A DNA stretch of 64,000 nucleotides from Gp6-AA40 sp035492455. GTDB lineage: Bacteria; Acidobacteriota; Vicinamibacteria; Vicinamibacterales; UBA2999. Positions 34,543 to 42,099 of this stretch are shown piece by piece; the first letter of the stretch is position 1; each line of letters opens with the position of its first letter. The stretch spans positions 39,617-103,616 of the forward strand of contig DATJJE010000036.1 of assembly GCA_035492455.1 (NCBI GenBank), written 5' to 3'. The notes beneath the pieces are model-generated. The model saw nothing but the letters and a program-made list of their open reading frames with translations. It was not told where the DNA came from and did no database searches. Made by a program: the position numbers and the translations under genes.

Positions 34543-35316
34543 CTAACGTTGATACTCGAATCGCATGTGAACCGTGAGCGTCTGATTCGGATACTGAATC
34601 GGAAGCTCGGGAAGCCGCGTCAGCAGCAGCGCACGCTGCGCGGTCAGTTCGTGAGCGACGAAGCCGCTCGATTGCTCCACCTGCACGTTCTCAATCGTGC
34701 CGGCGCGCGTCACCGTGAACTTCATGATGACGCTTCCCGTCGCCTGCTGCTTCGAGTCCCAGTTGCGCTGAATCAGCGTCACCATCTGCGACAGGTATTC
34801 AGGGCAGCAGAAATTTGCGGTGTCGACCGTCACGCCCGTTCCACCGCCGCCACCGGACGTCAGCCCGAAGCCCTGACCGCGTGCGCCGGTGTTCACCCGC
34901 GTCGACCCTTCCTCAGGTTGGCCCACCGCCGGCGTGCGCGCGGTCGCTTCTTTCGGCGCTTCTTTCGGCTGCGGCTTGACGACCCGCGGGTTCTTCGTCG
35001 GCAGCGCCATCTCGGGTGTCTTGGGCGCCGGCGGTGTTTCAACCACTTTCTTCACCGCTTCCGGTGGCGGTGCCTGCACCGTGCGTCCGCCCATCGTGGT
35101 CAGACCGCCATTGCGCGGACCTGGTGCGCCGCCCAAGCTGATCGTCATCACCGTGCGCGGTCCTTCGTCGACAGCACCGCGCCAGCTCGCGGGCATGAAG
35201 ATCATGAACGCGAAGAGCGCGATGTGCGCCGCGACCGACCACGGGATTGCTGCGTTCAGCCGCTCATCAAGACGTGAGCGCGCGACGATGATGTCGGTGA
35301 CGGTCCCTTCGGTCAT
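34543..35316 (-). CDS. tolA: TolA/TonB-family energy-transducing protein
   Basis: A 257-aa protein with one N-terminal membrane helix (about 25-42, AHIALFAFMIFMPA), a Pro/Lys/Glu-rich periplasmic stalk (80-145), a Gly patch, and a TonB-like C-terminal domain (LIQRNWDSKQQATGSVIMKFTVTR). The domain opens with Cys170-Cys171 in TANFCCPEYL. Position between tolR and tolB argues for the TolA role; the fold alone would also fit TonB. It overlaps tolR by 4 bp. Confidence 0.85.
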   Translation of the reverse strand: MTEGTVTDIIVARSRLDERLNAAIPWSVAAHIALFAFMIFMPASWRGAVDEGPRTVMTISLGGAPGPRNGGLTTMGGRTVQAPPPEAVKKVVETPPAPKTPEMALPTKNPRVVKPQPKEAPKEATARTPAVGQPEEGSTRVNTGARGQGFGLTSGGGGGTGVTVDTANFCCPEYLSQMVTLIQRNWDSKQQATGSVIMKFTVTRAGTIENVQVEQSSGFVAHELTAQRALLLTRLPELPIQYPNQTLTVHMRFEYQR

Positions 35317-35777
35317 TGCTCTCCGGGCAGCTTCGAGACGATGCCGACCTTTTCAACGCCGGCGGCCTTGAGGCGGTCCATGATGTCGAGCAGTTCCTGC
35401 AGTTCGATCCCGCCATCGCCACGCAGGAACACCTGTTTGTCGGTACGGTTCACCATCATCTGCCGCATCCGCTCCGTGAGCACGTCCACGCGAACAGGAT
35501 CCTGACCAATGTAGACCCGCCGATCCTCCTTGAAGGTGATCGGGACGTTGACGAAGATGCGGTCGCTGGCAATTTCGGTCGAGCGGCTCGCCACCGGAAG
35601 ATTCACCTCCACGCCGCGCTGCAGCATCGGCGCCGCGACCATGAAGATGATTAGCAGGACGAGCATCACGTCGACGAGGGGAATGACGTTAATCTCGGCA
35701 AGCGTCGTCGATACGCGGCGGCCGCGTGTCAATCGGCCGCCACCTGGCGTCGGCGCTGACGGTAGAACCTTCGGCAT
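35313..35777 (-). CDS. tolR: Tol-Pal system protein TolR (ExbD family)
   Basis: A 154-aa inner-membrane protein with one helix (31-51) carrying the proton-path Asp36 in INVIPLVDVMLVLLIIF, then a periplasmic ExbD/TolR domain (VFLRGDGGIELQELLDIMDRLKAAGVEKVGIV). Couples the proton gradient to TolA with TolQ. Confidence 0.94.
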   Translation of the reverse strand: MPKVLPSAPTPGGGRLTRGRRVSTTLAEINVIPLVDVMLVLLIIFMVAAPMLQRGVEVNLPVASRSTEIASDRIFVNVPITFKEDRRVYIGQDPVRVDVLTERMRQMMVNRTDKQVFLRGDGGIELQELLDIMDRLKAAGVEKVGIVSKLPGEQ

Positions 35778-35786
35778 CGGATTTCT

Positions 35787-36551
35787 TTACGTGAAGTTGC
35801 GCTCCGTGATGTTCAGAAACTCGAGCGAGAAGTCGTCCATCTCGGCCGCGAACGTCTTCACCCGCGTGCTGAAGTGGTTGTAGGCCAGCACTGCGGGTAT
35901 CGCGGCGAAGAGGCCGGCCGCCGTCGCGATTAACGCCTCGGAAATGCTCGGGCCGACGACCGCGAGGTTGGTCGAGCCGGTGGTTCCAATGCGCTGAAAC
36001 GCGATGGTGATTCCAACAACCGTTCCAAACAACCCGATAAAGGGGGCAACGCTCGCCACCGTGGCCAGGAACGGCACCCGCTTCTCGAGCTTGTTGATCT
36101 CAACCGTAGCGGCGCGCAGCAGCGCGCGGTCGACGGCAGTGAGACTCTTGATCGTAGGACGTGATGAGGCGCCCGGGGGATTGGATGGCTGCTGCTGGGG
36201 ATTGCCCAGGCGGAACTGCGCGTTCAGCTCGGCATAGCCGGACTGGAAGATGCCGACGAGCGGGCTGGCCGGCAGCGTGGCGCAGACGGCCTGCACCTCT
36301 GAAAACTTGCTGCTCTTCCTGAACGCGTCAAGGAACTGCGTCGTCTGGCTCTCGACCCTCCGGTAGGCAAGCGACTTGGACAGGATGATCGCCCACGAGG
36401 CCACCGAAATGACGATGAGAATCGCGAGTACCGCCTGATTGATGACGGTCGCCTTCGTGACGATGTCGATTAAGACGCGGGACCCAGACGTAACGGGGGC
36501 AGCGCCGTCCTGCACCTGAAGTGCAAGGACGAAGAAGCCAAGCGTGTGCAA
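35787..36551 (-). CDS. tolQ: Tol-Pal system protein TolQ (ExbB family)
   Basis: A 254-aa three-helix proton channel: TM1 about 38-58 (NQAVLAILIVISVASWAII), TM2 (FLATVASVAPFIGLFGTVVG) and TM3 (EALIATAAGLFAAIPAVLAY), the standard MotA/TolQ/ExbB pattern. The start is TTG 36551, chosen because GGAGG lies 5 nt upstream on the minus strand; an ATG-initiated form would have to run into divergent recN. It heads tolQ-tolR-tolA-tolB-pal-cpoB and follows a good promoter at 36603-36631. Confidence 0.92.
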   Translation of the reverse strand: MHTLGFFVLALQVQDGAAPVTSGSRVLIDIVTKATVINQAVLAILIVISVASWAIILSKSLAYRRVESQTTQFLDAFRKSSKFSEVQAVCATLPASPLVGIFQSGYAELNAQFRLGNPQQQPSNPPGASSRPTIKSLTAVDRALLRAATVEINKLEKRVPFLATVASVAPFIGLFGTVVGITIAFQRIGTTGSTNLAVVGPSISEALIATAAGLFAAIPAVLAYNHFSTRVKTFAAEMDDFSLEFLNITERNFT

Positions 36552-36602
36552 CGAAGCCTCCGAAGCATCGGCAGCGCGCCGCTGGGACAGCGCAGACACG
36601 CG

Positions 36603-36631
36603 AGGGTAGCACGCGGCAGAAGTGCTGTCAA
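36603..36631 (-). promoter_or_regulatory. Sigma70-type promoter of the tol-pal operon
   Basis: On the minus strand a perfect TTGACA (36626-36631) is followed after exactly 17 bp by TACCCT (36603-36608). Transcription would start near 36596, giving a leader of about 45 nt with GGAGG before the tolQ TTG. This is the clearest promoter in the window. Confidence 0.65.
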
Positions 36632-36660
36632 ACGTATGATACGATTGCAGTTCCGCGTGC

Positions 36661-38346
36661 ATGCTGCGTTTCCTCCGTATCCGCAATCTGGCGGTCATCG
36701 AAGCCGTCGAGGTCGAGTTCGATTCGGGCTTCAATGTGCTGACGGGGGAGACGGGCGCGGGCAAGTCCATCCTGGTGGAGGCGGTCGGCCTTCTCCTTGG
36801 CGCGCGCGCATCTGCTGATCTCGTCCGTACCGGCGAGGCGCAAGCCACCATTGAGGCGATCTTCGAAGGACTCAACGGGCAGGAGTTGATCGTCCGTCGC
36901 GAGATCAGCAATCAGGGGCGCAGCCGCTCGTTCCTGAACGGCGCGTTGGCGACCGCGTCGGCGCTTCGCGATCTGGCAGCGCGGATGGTGGAGCTGCACG
37001 GCCAACACGAGCATCAGGCGCTGCTCGATCCGCTGTCCCACCTCCCTTTGCTCGACGAATACGCGGAGCTTGGCGATGTCGCCGGACGCGTCGCCGCGGC
37101 GTGGACGAAGGTACGGACACTGCGTGAGCAGCTGGAACGTTCCCGCATGGACGCCCGCGAGAAGAGCGCGCGCCTCGATCTGATTGCTTTTCAGCTCGGG
37201 GAGATCGAGAAATCGGTCCCGAAGGCTGGCGAAGACGAAGAGCTCGCCGCCACGAAGCAGGTTCTGGCGAGCGCAGAACGGATTCAGCGCCTCTGTCAGG
37301 AAAGCTACTCGGCGCTCTACGACAGCGATGACGCAGTGCTTGCCGGGTTGGGCGGTGTGTGGAAGCGGGTTGGCGAGTTGGCGACGATTGAGCCGCAGTT
37401 CGCCCCGTACGTGGAGTCGCGCGACGCTATCAAGTCGCAGCTCGAGGACCTTGCGTACTTCCTGCGCAGTTATGCCGACGGCATCGATGCCTCACCGGCC
37501 CGACTGCAGCAGGTCGAAGATCGCCTTGCGCTGCTCGAACGTCTGAAGCGGAAGTACGGTCCCACCCTGCAGGACGTCATCGACAAAGGCGAGTCGCTGC
37601 TGCGCGAGCGCGAGCTGCTGACCGGTGCGGGAGAGAGCGCCGAGCATCTCGCCGCGGCGCTCGACGAGGCGTCAAATTCGTTCCTTGCTGCTGCGCGGGA
37701 CCTCTCGAGGAAGCGCCGCGGTGCCGCCGTGAAGTTTGCCCGCGAGATCGAAGCGCTGCTCGCCGAACTCGCAATGGGACGCACGCGGTTCGAGGTCCGC
37801 TTCAACGATGGCGAACTGCCGCCGGAAGCGTGGAACGAGCGCGGGATCGACGAAGCAGAATTCTTCGTCTCGCCGAATCCGGGCGAAGACCTGCGCCCGC
37901 TGGCGCGCATCGTGTCCGGTGGCGAATTGTCGCGCATCATGCTTGCGTTGAAGACCCTCGCGGCTGGAGACACTCCGGGCAAGACGCTGATCTTCGACGA
38001 GGTGGATGCGGGAATCGGCGGCAGGGTTGCCGATGTCGTCGGTGCGAGGCTTCAGGCGTTAGGAGAGCGCTTCCAGGTATTGTGCATTACGCACCTGCCG
38101 CAAATTGCGGCACGCGGCACGACGCAGTTTCTAATAGAGAAGTCCGTGCGCGGCGCCAGGACGGCGACGCGTGTCGATCGACTCGACGACGCAGGACGAG
38201 TTGAAGAAGTTGCGCGGATGATCGGCGGCGCGTCCGTCACCGAGCAGGTGCGGGCAAGCGCCCGTGAGCTCCTCCAGGTAGGCGCCGGCTTCAGCCGGCC
38301 CGAGGCGAAAGGCGAAAGGCGAAAGCGAAAGTCCTCGATTTCCTGA
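36661..38346 (+). CDS. recN: DNA repair protein RecN
   Basis: SMC-like ATPase of double-strand-break repair, 561 aa. Walker A is GETGAGKSILVEA (29-41), followed by SFLNGALAT and the Q-loop region VELHGQHEHQALLD. A central coiled coil leads to the ABC signature IVSGGELSRIMLALK and Walker B LIFDEVDAGIGG, then ITHLPQIAA. The last 28 or so residues are not family sequence: QVGAGFSRPEAKGERRKRK is encoded by a palindromic repeat followed by GGCGAAA heptamers. It starts divergently from tolQ with 109 bp between. Confidence 0.95.
   Translation: MLRFLRIRNLAVIEAVEVEFDSGFNVLTGETGAGKSILVEAVGLLLGARASADLVRTGEAQATIEAIFEGLNGQELIVRREISNQGRSRSFLNGALATASALRDLAARMVELHGQHEHQALLDPLSHLPLLDEYAELGDVAGRVAAAWTKVRTLREQLERSRMDAREKSARLDLIAFQLGEIEKSVPKAGEDEELAATKQVLASAERIQRLCQESYSALYDSDDAVLAGLGGVWKRVGELATIEPQFAPYVESRDAIKSQLEDLAYFLRSYADGIDASPARLQQVEDRLALLERLKRKYGPTLQDVIDKGESLLRERELLTGAGESAEHLAAALDEASNSFLAAARDLSRKRRGAAVKFAREIEALLAELAMGRTRFEVRFNDGELPPEAWNERGIDEAEFFVSPNPGEDLRPLARIVSGGELSRIMLALKTLAAGDTPGKTLIFDEVDAGIGGRVADVVGARLQALGERFQVLCITHLPQIAARGTTQFLIEKSVRGARTATRVDRLDDAGRVEEVARMIGGASVTEQVRASARELLQVGAGFSRPEAKGERRKRKSSIS
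38279..38301. repeat. Palindromic repeat in the recN 3' end
   Basis: GTAGGC is followed by GCCGGCT, loop TC, AGCCGGC and CC. It is read in frame as VGAGFSRP near the RecN C-terminus and abuts a heptamer array. Confidence 0.7.
38304..38330. repeat. GGCGAAA heptamer array in the recN 3' end
   Basis: Three exact tandem copies of GGCGAAA and a fourth short unit GCGAAA. In frame they give the basic tail AKGERRKRK. Confidence 0.8.
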
Positions 38347-38350
38347 ACGA

Positions 38351-39703
38351 ATGGCCAAGAAATACCTCATAGAGACGTTCGGCTGTCAGATGAACTTCCA
38401 CGACTCGGAGCGGATGGCTGGTCTCCTCGACCAGGCCGGCTACGAGCCGACGATCGAACAGACCGACGCCGACGTCATCGTCATCAATACGTGCAGCGTC
38501 CGCGAGCACGCGGAGGAGAAGCTGTACACCCGGCTCGGCGAGATTCGCGTGCTCGAACAGGAGACCGGCCGGAAGCCGATTGTCGCGGTGGCCGGCTGTG
38601 TCGCGCAGCAAGAAGGCGGCACGCTACTGAAGAAATCCAACGGGCGGGTCATCGACGTTATCGTCGGCACGCAGCGCGTGAAGATGCTGCCGACACTTAT
38701 CGAGAAGTCCGAGCGATCGCCGTTCGCGGAAATCGATATCAATCCGTGGGATGACGTGACGTTCCCGCTCGGCATTACGCGCCGCGGCGATCCCGTGAAG
38801 GCCTACGTCACAATTATCGAAGGCTGCAACGACCACTGCGCCTTCTGCGTCGTGCCCTACACCCGCGGTCACGAGCGGATGCGCGCCAAGGCGGACATCC
38901 TTGCCGATGTGCGCGAGGCCGCGGAATCAGGCCGCAGGGAAGTCCAGCTGCTTGGACAGATCGTGAATCACTACCAGGCGCCGGACGATCCGTCTTGCGA
39001 CTTCGCGGAGCTGCTGGCGGCGGTCGACGAGGTGCCGGGCATCGCGCGCGTCCGGTTTGCGAGCCCGCATCCGCGGCACACGGGCCGGCGGCTGATCGAG
39101 GCCGTGCGCGATCTGCCGAAGGTCTGCAAGCACTTTCATCTGCCCGTGCAATCGGGTTCGTCGCGCGTGCTCAAGGCGATGCGGCGCCGGTATTCGCGCG
39201 AGACTTATCTGGACCTCGTCGGCGAAATCCGCGACACCATCCCGGAGGCGACGCTCTCGACCGATATGATTGTTGGCTTCCCGGGCGAGACGACGGAGGA
39301 CTTCGAGCAGACGCTGTCGCTGACCGAGGCCGTGCAGTACCACAGCATGTTCTCGTTCAAGTACTCGCCGCGTCCGAATACGCTGGCGCTCAAACGAATG
39401 CCCGACGACGTGAGCGAGGAAGAAAAGACGCGGCGCATCGTCGCACTGCAGGCGGTGCAGCGGGACATTCAGACGCACCTGAACGAGCAGGCAGTCGGCA
39501 GAATCGTCGACGTTCTGATCGACTCCGCAAGCCGTCGGCGCGACTCCGAGATATCGGGACGAACGAGCGGCAACACGGTCGTCAACTGCGTCGCCCCGGC
39601 GGACACCGGCGCCTGTGAGTGGATAGGAAAGACGGTTCCGGTACGCGTCCGGCGCGCGGGACCGCACAGCCTGTGGGGCGAAGCCGTGGTATCAAACGTG
39701 TGA
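38351..39703 (+). CDS. miaB: tRNA-2-methylthio-N6-dimethylallyladenosine synthase MiaB
   Basis: Radical-SAM methylthiotransferase acting on i6A37 of tRNA. The N-terminal domain ligates an auxiliary [4Fe-4S] cluster with Cys12 (TFGCQMN), Cys48 (INTCSVRE) and Cys83 (VAGCVAQ). The radical-SAM triad is CNDHCAFC (Cys159, 163, 166). A C-terminal TRAM domain follows (GRIVDVLIDSASRR). VGTQRVKMLP and the TRAM ending fit MiaB over MtaB or RimO. It starts 4 bp after recN. Confidence 0.94.
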   Translation: MAKKYLIETFGCQMNFHDSERMAGLLDQAGYEPTIEQTDADVIVINTCSVREHAEEKLYTRLGEIRVLEQETGRKPIVAVAGCVAQQEGGTLLKKSNGRVIDVIVGTQRVKMLPTLIEKSERSPFAEIDINPWDDVTFPLGITRRGDPVKAYVTIIEGCNDHCAFCVVPYTRGHERMRAKADILADVREAAESGRREVQLLGQIVNHYQAPDDPSCDFAELLAAVDEVPGIARVRFASPHPRHTGRRLIEAVRDLPKVCKHFHLPVQSGSSRVLKAMRRRYSRETYLDLVGEIRDTIPEATLSTDMIVGFPGETTEDFEQTLSLTEAVQYHSMFSFKYSPRPNTLALKRMPDDVSEEEKTRRIVALQAVQRDIQTHLNEQAVGRIVDVLIDSASRRRDSEISGRTSGNTVVNCVAPADTGACEWIGKTVPVRVRRAGPHSLWGEAVVSNV

Positions 39704-39717
39704 AGGGTGGCGCCAAC

Positions 39718-40203
39718 ATGCTCATAGAAATGACCATCAAGGGGCTGATGGTGGACCCCGTCACGAACATGCCGATCGTCATTCTGAAGGACAAGGACGG
39801 CGAACGCGTCCTGCCCATCTGGGTTGGCATCTTCGAAGCGAATGCGATCGCGCTGCAGATTGAGAACGTCGCGACGCCGCGGCCGATGACGCACGACCTG
39901 CTCCGCAACATCATCACGGACCTCGAGGGACGCGTCGATCGCGTGGTCGTCTGCGACCTGAAGGACAACACCTTCTACGCCATCATTCATCTCACCGTGC
40001 GAGGAGAGCGCGTCGCGATCGATGCGCGGCCGAGCGACGCCATTGCACTGGCGCTCCGCACACGATCTCCGATCCTCGTCGAGGAGAACGTCATCGACAC
40101 CGCGAAGACCGTGGACTTCAATGCCGAGCGGACCGACAACGATCGTCTGCAGAAGTGGCTCGAGAGCCTCGATCCCGAGGAGCTCGGCAAGTACAAGATG
40201 TAA
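39718..40203 (+). CDS. Bifunctional nuclease family protein (DUF151)
   Basis: A 161-aa single DUF151 domain: MTIKGLMVDPVTNMPIVILKD, LPIWVGIFEANAIALQIENV, TPRPMTHDLL and VAIDARPSDAIALALRTRSPI are all present. The family is named after a plant nuclease; its bacterial role is not established. ATG 39718 fits the family N-terminus; a GTG at 39700 is a possible alternative. It follows miaB after 14 bp. Directly after its stop codon is a perfect 18-bp inverted repeat. Confidence 0.9.
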   Translation: MLIEMTIKGLMVDPVTNMPIVILKDKDGERVLPIWVGIFEANAIALQIENVATPRPMTHDLLRNIITDLEGRVDRVVVCDLKDNTFYAIIHLTVRGERVAIDARPSDAIALALRTRSPILVEENVIDTAKTVDFNAERTDNDRLQKWLESLDPEELGKYKM

Positions 40204-40245
40204 ACTGTCGGCCGGCCGACATCGATTTGTCGGCCGGCCGACAGT
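40204..40245. terminator. Perfect 18-bp inverted repeat after the DUF151 gene
   Basis: Two 18-bp arms (40204-40221 and 40228-40245) around a 6-nt loop TCGATT pair perfectly. Each arm contains the self-palindromic GTCGGCCGGCCGAC. It starts at the base after the TAA stop. A terminator-type hairpin is likely, although no T-run follows. An operator or protein-binding site upstream of parA is an alternative. Confidence 0.6.
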
Positions 40246-40268
40246 GCGGCCTTCTCATGTAAAACGTC

Positions 40269-40321
40269 CTGACACCTGCCATCTACTTCCCTGAAACCTC
40301 CTGATGCCTCACACCTAAAAC
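40269..40321. repeat. Degenerate heptamer-like array upstream of parA
   Basis: Units such as CTGACAC, CTGCCAT, CTCACAC and CTAAAAC occur in a row with some unit-length variation. The period is less regular than at the other sites. It lies in the 202-bp gap before parA. The rest of that gap (40322-40405) shows nothing I can identify, and no parS-like palindrome. Confidence 0.4.
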
Positions 40322-40405
40322 CCGACACTTTATATTGGGTGTTTGACTAACCGACACACCATCCCTAGAATCTCTGCAACTCTTGCCTCAACAAAAACAG
40401 ATTTG

Positions 40406-41176
40406 ATGATCGTCGCGATCGCCAATCAAAAGGGCGGCGTAGGGAAAACGACTACCGCCGTGAATCTCGCTGCAGCGCTCGCCATGCGCGGCGGCAAGAC
40501 GCTGCTCATCGATCTCGACCCACAGGCGAACAGCAGCATCTCGTTTCTCGACCTGCGGGCCATCGCGCGAAGCACCTACGACGCGATCGCCGAGCCGACG
40601 GTCTCGCTGAGCGACATCATTCTTCCCGCGCCTGTTCAGAACCTGTTCATCGCGCCCGCGCGAATCGGACTGGCGAAGCTCGAGTCGCGGCTGGTCGGAG
40701 AGCTCGACGCGCACTTCCGGCTCAAGGACAAGATCCAGGCGCTGAATGGCTTCTACAAGAACATCGTCATCGACTGCCCGCCGGCACTCGGGCTCCTGAC
40801 GGTGAACGCCCTCGTCGCGGCCACGCATCTGCTCATCCCGATTCAGTCGTCCTATTTCGCGCTCGAGGGAACCGACGATCTGCTCGAAACGATCGAGAAG
40901 GTCAGACAGCGGCCGAATCCGGCGCTGCGCATCCTCGGCGTCGTTATCACGATGCACGACAAGCGAACCGCCCTGGCGCGCGACATCCGCGAGCAGATTC
41001 AGAAGGTGTTCGGCGGCAAGGTCTTCGACACGGTGATCGCGAAGAGCGTCCGGCTGGAGGAGAGTCCCGCCTACAAGGAATCGATTTTCACATTCGCGCC
41101 GGACTCGTCCGGCGCGACGGATTACTACAGTCTCTGCGAAGAGGTGATCGAACGTGTCGAAGCGCGGACTGCCTGA
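40406..41176 (+). CDS. parA: ParA-family chromosome-partitioning ATPase
   Basis: A 256-aa deviant-Walker ATPase with KGGVGKTTTAVNLAAAL (9-25), LLIDLDPQANSS, and VIDCPPALGLLTVNAL. It begins MIVAIANQKGG; upstream extensions are rejected as the family starts here. No N-terminal DNA-binding domain, so it is the Soj/chromosomal type. ParA-ATP binds DNA non-specifically and is cycled by ParB. The 3' end overlaps parB by 23 bp. Confidence 0.93.
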   Translation: MIVAIANQKGGVGKTTTAVNLAAALAMRGGKTLLIDLDPQANSSISFLDLRAIARSTYDAIAEPTVSLSDIILPAPVQNLFIAPARIGLAKLESRLVGELDAHFRLKDKIQALNGFYKNIVIDCPPALGLLTVNALVAATHLLIPIQSSYFALEGTDDLLETIEKVRQRPNPALRILGVVITMHDKRTALARDIREQIQKVFGGKVFDTVIAKSVRLEESPAYKESIFTFAPDSSGATDYYSLCEEVIERVEARTA

Positions 41177-41975
41177 GACCCTGCGGATGCGGCATGACGA
41201 GCACTACGTCGAGGCGCTGGCCGCCTCGGCCGGGGCGCCCGTCGGACGAATGATTTCCATCGAGCTGCTCGATCCGAATCCCAATCAGCCGCGGCAGGTG
41301 ATGGGCGACCTCTCAGAGCTGATGGCATCGGTCGCCGAGAAGGGTGTTATCGAGCCGCTCATCGTTCGTCAGCGCGGCGGCCGCTACCAGATCATCGCCG
41401 GCGAGCGGCGCTACCACGCCGCGGTGCAGGTCGGCCTCCGGGAAATTCCCGTCGTCGTGCGCGAGGTGGATGACGCCGAGGTAATGGAGCTCGCACTTGT
41501 AGAGAACCTGCAGCGGAAGGATCTGACCGCCTTTGAGGAGGCGGAGGCGTTGCACCAGCTTTCGCAGAGGTGCGATTACACACACGAGGACATGGCGCGG
41601 AAGCTTGGCAAGTCACGCACCGCAATCACCGAATCGCTGTCGCTGAACAGGATGCCGGACGAGGTCCGCAACCTATGTCGGCTGGCCGACATTACATCCA
41701 AGTCGACGCTGCTGCAGATCGTTCGACAGGAAGATCCCAAGAAGATGATGGCGCTCGTCGAGCGCCTCGTGAACGGCGGCAACGGAGTAACGCGTCAGGA
41801 CGTGCGGAAGGAAACGGCCAAAGCAACGAGTCGACCGAAGCCGTTCATCTTCGCGTTCAGACCAGAGACAAAGCACTTCAACCTGCGAATGAGCTTCCGC
41901 AAAGGCAGGGTCGACAAAGCGGAAATCATCTCGGCCCTCGAAACGATCATCAAAGAACTGCGCGCAGCGAGGTAG
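41154..41975 (+). CDS. parB: ParB/Spo0J-family partition protein
   Basis: A 273-aa ParB with the N-terminal CTPase fold (LDPNPNQPRQVMGDLSELMASVAEKG, GRYQIIAGERRYHAA; the GERR motif is at 83-86), VENLQRKDLTAFEEAEAL, and the central HTH (HEDMARKLGKSRTAITESLSL). The C-terminal part is less conserved than usual. GTG start 41154. No parS site (TGTTTCACGTGAAACA-type) is visible nearby. Confidence 0.92.
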   Translation: MSKRGLPETLRMRHDEHYVEALAASAGAPVGRMISIELLDPNPNQPRQVMGDLSELMASVAEKGVIEPLIVRQRGGRYQIIAGERRYHAAVQVGLREIPVVVREVDDAEVMELALVENLQRKDLTAFEEAEALHQLSQRCDYTHEDMARKLGKSRTAITESLSLNRMPDEVRNLCRLADITSKSTLLQIVRQEDPKKMMALVERLVNGGNGVTRQDVRKETAKATSRPKPFIFAFRPETKHFNLRMSFRKGRVDKAEIISALETIIKELRAAR

Positions 41976-41977
41976 CC

Positions 41978-42019
41978 CGCAAGATCGGGGCGCATTAGGC
42001 TGAGCGCCGGAATCTTGCG
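41978..42019. terminator. Stem-loop after parB
   Basis: CGCAAGAT and ATCTTGCG form the outer 8-bp stem, and GGCGC/GCGCC an inner 5-bp stem, separated by a 3-nt internal mismatch and closing an 11-nt loop. It lies just after the parB stop and faces the end of the convergent GH57 gene, so it may stop transcription from both sides. Confidence 0.45.
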
Positions 42020-42078
42020 TGGATTTCCACCGAATATCCGCAGGGTCGCATAATAGATGTTATGTTAACTAATTAGCC

Positions 42079-42099
42079 GGACCGGCCTTTAGGCGGTCC
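42079..42099. repeat. Palindromic repeat containing the GH57 stop codon
   Basis: GGACCGGCCT, loop TT, AGGCGGTCC: a 9-bp stem with one bulged base. The GH57 gene ends inside it, its TAA (42089-42091) being formed by the loop and stem bases. Confidence 0.6.

Noticed and set aside
36552..36911. N-terminal extension of tolQ into recN
   Set aside because: It is antisense to the RecN P-loop. A Shine-Dalgarno 5 nt before TTG 36551 gives a normal-length TolQ.
40204..42088. parS site next to parAB
   Set aside because: No TGTTTCACGTGAAACA-type palindrome was found in reading this region. The GTCGGCCGGCCGAC repeat is a different sequence.
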